DNA of 5,886 nt from Pseudomonadota bacterium (GTDB lineage: Bacteria; Myxococcota; Polyangia; Polyangiales; Polyangiaceae): NCBI GenBank assembly GCA_023419055.1, contig JAEZYO010000182.1, forward strand, positions 1 through 5,886. Direction: 5' to 3'. The position numbers and the translations under genes are program-made. How positions within the stretch are numbered: position 1 is the first letter of the stretch; each line of letters starts with the position of its first letter. A model generated the notes under the pieces. That model was not told where the DNA came from and did no database searches. It saw only the letters and a list, made by a program, of their open reading frames with translations. Of the stretch, positions 1-5,154 are shown piece after piece.

Positions 1-729
1 GAGGTGCTCGCCTCCTGCGAAACCTTCGCCGAGCAGCTCTGCGCGAGCGCGAGCGAGTGCTGCGCGACGGCTCTCCCGGGGGCAACGGTCGACGCCTGCG
101 TCCGCAAAGTGATGTCCGAGACGTGCCGCCCCGCTGCCGACGCCGTCGCGGCGGGGCTCGCCACGTATCATCCCGAGGCCGAATCGGCGTGCCTCGAAGC
201 GCACGCGCGCTCGCATCAGACCTGCGTGGCTGACTGGGGGGAGCTCCTCGAGCTGCGCCGCGGGATCTGGGGCGCGTGCAAGGTCATCCAGGGCACGCTC
301 TTGCCTGGTCGAGGCTGCACCACGGCGGCCACCTGCTCGGTGCCGCAAGGCACCGGCACTGCGCGCTGCGTCGCGGGAACTTGCCGGGTGGTCGAGCTGC
401 TCGCCGAAGGCGAAGAATGCCCCTACCCGAACGGTGATGTCTCCGTCTGTGACGCGGGCCTCTACTGCACCGCCCTCGAGCGGGACGAGATCGGGACGTG
501 CCAGCCGGTGGTCGAGACCGGCGGCGACTGCGAGCCTTTGAACCTGAACCCGGAGTGCGGACTCGGGAGCTACTGCGATCTCGAAACCGCCAAGTGCCGG
601 GTCGCCGAGAACTTCGGCGGCCCGAGCTGTGCCCAGGCTACCGAGTGCGTCTCGTTCCTGTGCGACCCGATCACCGAGGAGTGCGCCGAGCCGCCCGCGA
701 CGGTCGCCGCGCTCTGCGCAGCAGAGTAG
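1..729 (+). CDS. Cysteine-rich, probably secreted protein with four four-cysteine modules (5'-partial)
   Basis: The reading frame is open at the left edge, so the true start and any signal peptide lie outside the window; the GTG at base 4 is probably internal. The visible 241 residues (numbered from that GTG) contain 26 cysteines. Residues 1-95 are helix-like with spaced cysteines, including a CC pair at 19-20. Residues 105-227 form four consecutive modules of four cysteines each (105/111/122/127, 139/149/155/166, 176/185/191/198, 209/215/220/227), most opening with a Gly-x-x-Cys-like turn. This architecture resembles the Dickkopf-type or EGF-like disulfide-rich proteins common in Myxococcota. 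By inference it is exported and disulfide-bonded, possibly a lipoprotein or surface protein. I see no catalytic motif and give no specific function. It ends 32 bases before aroA on the same strand, so co-transcription is possible but functional linkage is not evident. Confidence 0.8.
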   Translation, partial: EVLASCETFAEQLCASASECCATALPGATVDACVRKVMSETCRPAADAVAAGLATYHPEAESACLEAHARSHQTCVADWGELLELRRGIWGACKVIQGTLLPGRGCTTAATCSVPQGTGTARCVAGTCRVVELLAEGEECPYPNGDVSVCDAGLYCTALERDEIGTCQPVVETGGDCEPLNLNPECGLGSYCDLETAKCRVAENFGGPSCAQATECVSFLCDPITEECAEPPATVAALCAAE

Positions 730-752
730 CCCGAGCTTCCCAGGCGGGTTAT

Positions 753-758
753 GAGGGG
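753..758 (+). promoter_or_regulatory. Ribosome binding site for aroA
   Basis: GAGGGG lies three bases before the ATG at 762. It is purine-rich and matches the anti-Shine-Dalgarno core, though the spacing is short. It supports starting aroA at 762 instead of at an upstream in-frame ATG (498), which would overlap the cysteine-rich gene by more than 200 bases and add a non-homologous Arg-rich leader. Confidence 0.5.
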
Positions 759-761
759 CGG

Positions 762-2060
762 ATGATCCCCTCGGGCCCCCTCGCCCTGCCGAAGCTCACC
801 GCGCCTCCACGGCTCACCTGGCGCGTGCCCGGCTCCAAGAGCATCACCAATCGGGCGCTGCCGCTCGCCGCGCTCGCGGACGGCAAGAGCGTGCTCACTG
901 GCGTGCTCGAGAGCGACGACACGCGGCACATGCGCGCCGCGCTCGAGGGCCTCGGCGTGGCGGTGCGCGCCCTCGACGCGACCACCGTGGAGGTGCACGG
1001 AGGCCGCAACCGGCTGCGGGCGCCCACCTCGCCGCTCTTCATCGGCAACAGCGGCACCTCGGTGCGCTTCCTCTCGGCGCTCGCCGCGCTGGTGCCGGGG
1101 GACGTCACCCTCCAAGGTGATGAAGCGATGCAGAAGCGTCCGCTCGCGGAGCTCGTCGAGGGCCTGCGTCAGCTCGGGGTCGGGGTGGATTGTGCGACGG
1201 GTTGCCCGCCGCTCACGGTGCGGGGCGGGCGCCTGCCCGGCGGGCGAGTCCGCATGCGCGGTGATCTATCGAGCCAGTACTTCTCGGCCCTGATGCTCGC
1301 GGGCGGCGCGGCGGAGGCGGATATCGAGCTCGAGGTCGAAGGCAAGCTCGTGAGCCGCCCGTACATCGAAATTACGCGACGCATGGTCGAGGACTTCGGC
1401 GGCCGCATCGACGAGACCGAGAGCGGCTTCCGCGTGCACGCGACCGGCGGCTATCGAGCGCGGAGCTACGCGGTCGAGCCGGACGCTTCCTCGGCGAGCT
1501 ATCCCTTCGCGCTCGCCGCGGCTACCGGCGGCAGCGTCACGGTGCCTGACATCGGGACCGCCGCGCTCCAGGGCGACTACGCCTTCACGTCCGTGCTCGA
1601 GCAGGTGGGGGCGCGCGTCGAGCGGCACGCCGACAGCACCACCGTCGAGGGCCCGCGCGAGCTCGTGGGCGTCGACGTGGACATGCACGACATCTCCGAC
1701 ACCGCGATGACGCTCGCCGCCCTGGCTCCTCTCGCCAAGGGGCCGACCCGCATCCGCAACATCGCGAACATCCGCATCAAGGAGACCGATCGCCTCGCCG
1801 CCATCGCTACGGAGCTCGAGCGCCTGGGCCAGGGCGTGACGCAGGGTGACGACTTCATCGTCATCGAGCCGCGGCCGCTACGTCCGGCGACCGTCCACTG
1901 CTACCACGACCACCGCATCGCGATGTGCTTCGCCGTTCTCGGGGCCGCCACGGGCGCGGTGACCATCGAAGATCCAGCCTGCGTGGCCAAGACCTACCCC
2001 GGATTCTGGGACGACCTCGGCGCTTGCTACGCCGGAGCTGGCATGCCGGTGCCGTTTTGA
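762..2060 (+). CDS. aroA: 3-phosphoshikimate 1-carboxyvinyltransferase (EPSP synthase)
   Basis: This cytoplasmic enzyme transfers the enolpyruvyl group of phosphoenolpyruvate to shikimate 3-phosphate, the sixth step of the shikimate pathway to chorismate and aromatic amino acids. The 432 residues match the usual length of about 430. Family landmarks appear in order: PGSKSITNR (Lys26, Ser27, Arg31), GNSGTSVRF (95-103), KRPLAELV (Arg126), SSQ at 170-172, VSRPYIEIT near 197-205, EPDASSASY (Asp241), SDTAMT (Asp313), IKETDR (Glu341, Arg344), YHDHRIAMCF (Asp383, His384, Arg385) and VAKTYPGF (Lys410). All expected substrate-binding and catalytic positions are present, so the enzyme should be active. 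The Gly of the PEP-loop motif is kept (Gly98), placing it with class I-like enzymes, but the residue matching E. coli Pro101 is Phe103, as I recall for actinobacterial enzymes. It lies 32 bases after the cysteine-rich gene and is followed by a 187-base spacer. No other aro gene is visible. Confidence 0.97.
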   Translation: MIPSGPLALPKLTAPPRLTWRVPGSKSITNRALPLAALADGKSVLTGVLESDDTRHMRAALEGLGVAVRALDATTVEVHGGRNRLRAPTSPLFIGNSGTSVRFLSALAALVPGDVTLQGDEAMQKRPLAELVEGLRQLGVGVDCATGCPPLTVRGGRLPGGRVRMRGDLSSQYFSALMLAGGAAEADIELEVEGKLVSRPYIEITRRMVEDFGGRIDETESGFRVHATGGYRARSYAVEPDASSASYPFALAAATGGSVTVPDIGTAALQGDYAFTSVLEQVGARVERHADSTTVEGPRELVGVDVDMHDISDTAMTLAALAPLAKGPTRIRNIANIRIKETDRLAAIATELERLGQGVTQGDDFIVIEPRPLRPATVHCYHDHRIAMCFAVLGAATGAVTIEDPACVAKTYPGFWDDLGACYAGAGMPVPF

Positions 2061-2247
2061 GGACTGCCCTGGCTCGGACGGGGGCGGGGTGCTAACCCTA
2101 CGTAAGGACGAGGGTTTTGGCACTATTTCGAGTCCGTTCGGGTGAAAACTCGAGCGGATTGGATTAGAGAGCTGGTTCTTCCTGGTAGAAGACCCTTCAA
2201 GATCGTGTGAGCAAGTCGTTGAACAGAACTTCGAGTGCAGGGCCGCC
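2061..2247. other. Intergenic spacer between aroA and the FabH-like gene
   Basis: This 187-base stretch is visibly less GC-rich than the flanking genes and has no convincing ORF, so it probably carries the fabH promoter and leader. Three small inverted repeats can be seen. AACCCT/AGGGTT (2094-2099 and 2111-2116) is listed separately. TCGAGT/ACTCGA (2128-2133 and 2148-2153) has a 14-base loop. TCTTC/GAAGA (2177-2181 and 2188-2192) has a 6-base loop and can be extended by GG/CC across a bulge. I could not find a clear -35/-10 pair at proper spacing. None of the repeats is long enough to be assigned a role with confidence. Confidence 0.5.
2094..2118 (+). terminator. Weak candidate terminator hairpin after aroA
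   Basis: AACCCT (2094-2099) and AGGGTT (2111-2116) can pair as a six-base stem with an 11-base loop, beginning 34 bases after the aroA stop. The right arm runs into a four-T stretch (2115-2118), but two of those Ts are in the stem and GG follows. The stem is short and the U-tract poor, so this is only a possible intrinsic terminator; factor-dependent termination is as likely. Confidence 0.22.
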
Positions 2248-3297
2248 ATGGCGGGTTTGAGCATCATCGGGTCCGGGCACTACGTTCCCGGTCGCCCTTA
2301 CACGAACCACGATCTCGCGAAGGTGCTCGACACCAACGACGAGTGGATTCGCCAGCGGACCGGCATCGCTCAGCGGCACTTCGCGGCGCCCGAGCAGGGC
2401 GCGTCGCACCTGGCCGTGCCTGCGGCCGAGCGTGCGCTCGAGTCGGCGGGGCTGACGCCGAAAGACATCGACTACGTCCTCTTCAACACGATGACCCCGG
2501 ATTACCTCTTGCCAGGGTCCGGGCCCATCCTCGCCTCCAAGCTCGGCTGCTCGCAGATCCCCGCGCTCGACCTGCGCAGCCAGTGCGCGGCCATGCTCTA
2601 CACCTTCCAGGTGGCCGACTCGCTGATTCGGAGCGGCGCCGCGCGCCGTATCCTCATCGTCGGCGCCGAGGCTCACGCCCCGCTCATGCCGTGGGACTGG
2701 GACGTGCTCGAGGGCAAGACCGACAAGCGCCCCTCGGCAGAGAGCTTCGAGCTTGCGACGCGCCACCGCGGCTGGTCCATCATCTTCGGTGACGGCGCGG
2801 GTGCGCTGGTCGTCGAAGAGGGCCAGGAGGGCGCGGGAGTGCTTGCCGTGGATCTCCAGGCCGACGGGCGACAGGTGGACCTCCTCTGCGTGCCGACCGG
2901 GTTCCGCCGCGGCCATTATCGCAAGCCGAGCGACGACACGGGCGACTCGCTCTTCCTGCGGATGGAGGGCCGTGAGGTCTTCAAGCACGCGGTGACGAAG
3001 CTGCCGAAGTCGATCTCTGCAGTCTGCGAGCGCGCGGGCGTGAAGGTGTCCGACGTGGATTGGTTCGTCGCGCATCAGGCGAACCAGCGCATCAACGAGG
3101 CGGTCTGTAACAAGCTCGGGATCTCCCCGGAGAAGATGCCGTCCAACATCGATCGCTTCGGCAACACCTCTGGCGCCACGATCCCGATCCTGATCGACGA
3201 GATGCGGCGGGACGGGCGCTGGCAGCCGGGGAAGCTCGTGTGCCTGGTCGCGCTCGGCGCCGGCTTCCACTGGGGAAGCGTCCTGATTCGAACGTAG
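2248..3297 (+). CDS. fabH: Beta-ketoacyl-ACP synthase III (FabH-like, KAS III family)
   Basis: KAS III enzymes condense an acyl-CoA with malonyl-ACP in the cytoplasm, normally to start fatty-acid synthesis. The 349 residues are longer than a typical FabH (about 317-330). The thiolase-fold landmarks are clear: NDEWIRQRTGI at 30-40 (Trp33, Arg37), nucleophile Cys113 in DLRSQCAAM, the FGDGAGA loop at 180-186, HQANQRI with His276, FGNTSGAT with Asn306, and a C-terminal GAGFHWGS glycine-rich segment. The Cys-His-Asn triad is therefore complete. Two oddities: roughly 20-25 extra residues lie between the VGAEAH strand and the FGDGAG loop (about 144-175, Trp- and charge-rich), and the residues around the nucleophile and the acyl-pocket gatekeeper differ from housekeeping FabH. 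The ATG at 2248 follows AGGG (2239-2242) at five-base spacing. No plsX, fabD, fabG or acpP is adjacent, so a specialised or accessory KAS III is as plausible as the housekeeping enzyme; the symbol marks the family only. Confidence 0.88.
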   Translation: MAGLSIIGSGHYVPGRPYTNHDLAKVLDTNDEWIRQRTGIAQRHFAAPEQGASHLAVPAAERALESAGLTPKDIDYVLFNTMTPDYLLPGSGPILASKLGCSQIPALDLRSQCAAMLYTFQVADSLIRSGAARRILIVGAEAHAPLMPWDWDVLEGKTDKRPSAESFELATRHRGWSIIFGDGAGALVVEEGQEGAGVLAVDLQADGRQVDLLCVPTGFRRGHYRKPSDDTGDSLFLRMEGREVFKHAVTKLPKSISAVCERAGVKVSDVDWFVAHQANQRINEAVCNKLGISPEKMPSNIDRFGNTSGATIPILIDEMRRDGRWQPGKLVCLVALGAGFHWGSVLIRT

Positions 3298-3313
3298 GGC
3301 GACCGCGCTCCGC

Positions 3314-4150
3314 TCAGGGCTCGCACTCGAGCTGCAGCTGTCCGGAGCGCTGATCGGACGTCGCGTAGTCGGGCTGATTGGAGCCGTCGAAGCGCAGGCT
3401 CGTCATGTCGTCCGCGTTCTCCAGCGTCAAGAGCCCGCTCTCCGGACAGAGGCCGCTGCAGCGCTTGAACGTGTCGAGCGTGTAGGCGAGCTCACTCCCG
3501 TCCACGTCGAGGTTGCCGCTCCCGGTCACTTCGACGCAGCCGCTGCCGGGCACGTATCTGATCTCGTAGGTGACGTCTCGGTGCACGATCGAGCGCTCCC
3601 CCACCACGCTGCTGTTCGAGGTGACGAACAGGCGTCGCTCGCTCTCTCCGAGCGCGCTGCGAGTCATCTCGAGGTCGAACACGACGTCCCGGCCGCTCGC
3701 GGTAAGCTCGTTCGAGCGGACGCTCACGGTGAGCTCCCTCGCGCTGACGGCGTAGCCGACCTCGAGCTCGCCGCTGAGATCGCGCAGCCCGAGCGGCCCC
3801 GAGCAGCCCTCGAGCACGTAGGTGACCTCAGCGCCGGCCGCGGTCGCGCTCGCGCAGCCCGGAGGCGAGAAGTAGCGATCGACGGAGCCCGCGGCGCGCG
3901 CCGCGATGAGCTCGGGCTCCGTCGGGTCCGGCGGTGGACCGACGGTCAAGAAGTCGCCTCCGTCGTCTGCGGCGACCTGGTCCGCCGCGTCACCCGCGAC
4001 GTACCCGCCGCCGACGTCCGCGTCCGTGGCGTAGAACTCGTCTTCGGTGAACGAGGGGTCGACGCCGAAGTCCGCGTCGGGTTCCGCCTCGCCGCAGCCG
4101 AGCGCGAAGAACGTGGGGAGCACGAACGCGATGCTGACGGAGCGATTCAT
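3314..4150 (-). CDS. Predicted lipoprotein with acidic linker and six-cysteine beta-rich domain
   Basis: The 278-residue product begins with a short n-region (MNRS), a hydrophobic core and the lipobox ALGC, predicting cleavage before Cys19 and lipidation by the Lgt/Lsp pathway. Mature residues 20-84 form a spacer rich in Asp and Glu with no Lys or Arg, suggesting a flexible, negatively charged tether. From about residue 90 the sequence alternates hydrophobic and polar residues, as in beta-sheet proteins, with six cysteines (99, 116, 205, 231, 235, 276) that could form three disulfides. The segment GCSGPLGLRDLSGELEVGY (115-133) resembles a turn pattern I associate with uncharacterised Myxococcota lipoproteins, but I cannot name a domain. 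The ATG at 4150 is chosen because it gives a proper signal peptide; its Shine-Dalgarno is weak (GAG only). It is convergent with the FabH-like gene and lies 118 bases downstream of the STAS gene, probably as a separate unit. Function unknown. Confidence 0.85.
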   Translation of the reverse strand: MNRSVSIAFVLPTFFALGCGEAEPDADFGVDPSFTEDEFYATDADVGGGYVAGDAADQVAADDGGDFLTVGPPPDPTEPELIAARAAGSVDRYFSPPGCASATAAGAEVTYVLEGCSGPLGLRDLSGELEVGYAVSARELTVSVRSNELTASGRDVVFDLEMTRSALGESERRLFVTSNSSVVGERSIVHRDVTYEIRYVPGSGCVEVTGSGNLDVDGSELAYTLDTFKRCSGLCPESGLLTLENADDMTSLRFDGSNQPDYATSDQRSGQLQLECEP

Positions 4151-4162
4151 GTCGCTCTAAGT

Positions 4163-4195
4163 TTTGGTCGCCGGGTCCTCGCGCAACCGACCAAA
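4163..4195. repeat. Perfect 8-base inverted repeat just upstream of the lipoprotein gene
   Basis: TTTGGTCG (4163-4170) and CGACCAAA (4188-4195) are exact reverse complements separated by 17 bases. The repeat sits 12 bases upstream of the lipoprotein ATG, in its leader or promoter. The arm centres are 25 bases apart. It could be a regulator-binding dyad or an mRNA hairpin close to the start codon. Neither strand has a proper U-tract after it, so it is not a textbook terminator. Confidence 0.45.
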
Positions 4196-4198
4196 TCG

Positions 4199-4242
4199 GC
4201 GCACCGCGGCGGCAATTGGCGCGTGCCTCGGCGGCGGTGCGC
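4199..4242 (-). terminator. GC-rich 9-base inverted repeat after the STAS gene, candidate terminator
   Basis: GCGCACCGC (4199-4207) and GCGGTGCGC (4234-4242) pair perfectly with a 26-base GC-rich loop that may fold further. On the minus strand it begins 26 bases after the STAS stop codon and is followed by CGATTTGG, so only three Us follow the stem. The position and stem strength fit the end of the ATPase-STAS transcription unit. The short U-run and large loop keep this tentative; it could also be a regulatory dyad paired with the neighbouring repeat at 4163-4195, from which it is separated by three bases. Confidence 0.35.
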
Positions 4243-4268
4243 GTCACGCCCGCACCGTGGCGCGCCCG

Positions 4269-4646
4269 TCAGTTTTGCTCGACCGTGACCATGCCCACCG
4301 CGAGGCGCCGTAGCGCCTCCAAGCTGCGACGCTGCCAGTGCAAGCTCGACTCGGCGAGCAGGCGGATCTTGTACGGGCGCGGGTCGTTCTTCACCGTGTC
4401 GATCCAGGTGACGAAGGCCTTGAAGCAGCTCGAGTTCATGAAGCTCAGCTTGCGCAGATCGCAGGTCACTTCCGGCACGCTGAGGCGCTGCGCCTCGCCG
4501 TGCACGCGCTTCAAGTAGTCGTTCAGCTCCGTGATCGCGCTCATGTCACCCGTCCCGGTGAACGTGACCTTGAGGCGATCCTCCTCCAGGCTCGGCTCGA
4601 GCGAGAGCGCCGAGGTCGCGACGCCGTCGAGCAAGAGGTCCCTCAC
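4269..4646 (-). CDS. STAS-domain protein, probable anti-anti-sigma-like switch partner
   Basis: The 125-residue product has the layout of a single STAS domain: a beta strand with GTGDMSAI (about 31-38), a helix, the strand VTCDLRKLSF (60-69), then the NSS turn (71-73) leading into a helix, and a final strand RLLAES. In SpoIIAA-type proteins the second Ser of DSSG is phosphorylated by a partner kinase; here the matching residue is Ser73 within Asn-Ser-Ser-Cys, so the Asp and Gly are replaced. The C-terminal HWQRRSLEALRRL segment (103-115), together with the NSS turn, resembles the cyanobacterial slr1659 type as I remember it. It starts with GTG inside the stop of the upstream ATPase gene (four-base GTGA overlap), preceded by a good Shine-Dalgarno, so the two are translationally coupled and likely interact. 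Its target is unknown, and no sigma factor gene is in the window. Confidence 0.78.
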   Translation of the reverse strand: MRDLLLDGVATSALSLEPSLEEDRLKVTFTGTGDMSAITELNDYLKRVHGEAQRLSVPEVTCDLRKLSFMNSSCFKAFVTWIDTVKNDPRPYKIRLLAESSLHWQRRSLEALRRLAVGMVTVEQN

Positions 4647-5143
4647 GTGGGGGCTCCTTCCGTGAAGGCGGCTTCGACTCGCACCACCACGAGCTCGCCG
4701 TCGATGCGATGCTCGACCAGCATCTCGCCCTCGGCGCGGATGCGCACGAGGCCGAGCCCGGAGCCGAACGGGCGCCGCGCGCTCTCGGCGATCGCCGAGT
4801 CGTAGTGCGCGACCGGGTCGGACGCGGAGGCGAGCGCGTCGACACGCTTCTGGAGATCCTGACGGTGCTCGCTCGAGGCGTGGTTCTCGGTCCCGAGCGT
4901 GACGCGGTACCCGGCCTCGCTCGGCGCGAGCTCGAAATGGAACCGCCCCTGGCCCTGCGAAGTGTACTTGACGATGTTCTCCATCAGTTCGTATGCGGCG
5001 AGCTCGAGCCGCGAGATCGCGTCCGCGTCGGCGATGTACTTGCGGCTGAGCTCCTTCACGAAGCGCGAGACGCTGGCGACGTGCTCCGCGCTCGGATCGA
5101 AGCGAAACGAGACGCTGAGAGCCGGGTCGGGAGGAGGACGCAT
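4643..5143 (-). CDS. GHKL/HATPase-like regulator, probable partner of the STAS protein
   Basis: The 166-residue product resembles stand-alone anti-sigma-type ATPases (RsbW/SpoIIAB-like HATPase fold). After an N-terminal strand and helix it has the N-box helix LAAYELMENIVKY (48-60, Glu52, Glu55 and Asn56) and a glycine-rich lid motif FGSGLGLVRI (126-135). The usual G1 box (Asp-x-Gly-x-Gly) is not visible; the region instead reads LGTENHASSEHRQDLQKRV (83-101) followed by a helical stretch, a layout reminiscent of the slr1658 and SiaB-type families. ATP binding or kinase activity is therefore inferred, not assured. The ATG at 5143 is chosen because longer versions run antisense-free but out of frame through the upstream gene with Arg-rich nonsense. 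No Shine-Dalgarno precedes it; the upstream stop is 11 bases away, suggesting coupled translation. Its stop overlaps the STAS start. Confidence 0.78.
   Translation of the reverse strand: MRPPPDPALSVSFRFDPSAEHVASVSRFVKELSRKYIADADAISRLELAAYELMENIVKYTSQGQGRFHFELAPSEAGYRVTLGTENHASSEHRQDLQKRVDALASASDPVAHYDSAIAESARRPFGSGLGLVRIRAEGEMLVEHRIDGELVVVRVEAAFTEGAPT
4654..4660 (-). promoter_or_regulatory. Ribosome binding site for the STAS gene
   Basis: On the minus strand GAAGGAG precedes the GTG start (4646) by seven bases, an almost ideal Shine-Dalgarno and spacing. It lies inside the end of the ATPase coding sequence and decides the GTG start for the STAS gene. Confidence 0.75.
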
Positions 5144-5154
5144 GAGGCGGCGAG

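Noticed and set aside
498..761. Upstream in-frame extension of aroA to the ATG at 498
   Set aside because: It lies inside the cysteine-rich gene in another frame, encodes Arg/Pro-rich sequence without EPSP synthase similarity, and would add 88 residues to a normal-length enzyme; the start at 762 has a ribosome binding site.
2117..2132. Sigma-54-like promoter starting with TTGGCAC upstream of the FabH-like gene
   Set aside because: The -24 part looks good, but the -12 GC dinucleotide is absent at the required spacing (AG is found there).
2061..2247. Riboswitch or small RNA in the spacer before the FabH-like gene
   Set aside because: Only short stems of five to seven pairs are visible and none matches a riboswitch or fatty-acid regulator site that I recognise.
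2197..3270. Long open frame of 357 codons antisense to the FabH-like gene
   Set aside because: It mirrors the FabH-like coding sequence, is Arg/His/Glu-rich with no recognisable domain, and is the usual result of high GC at third codon positions.
3581..4288. Open frame of 235 codons antisense to the lipoprotein gene
   Set aside because: Composition is Arg/Ala-rich and low-complexity, with no domain or signal peptide, while the opposite strand encodes a clear lipobox protein.
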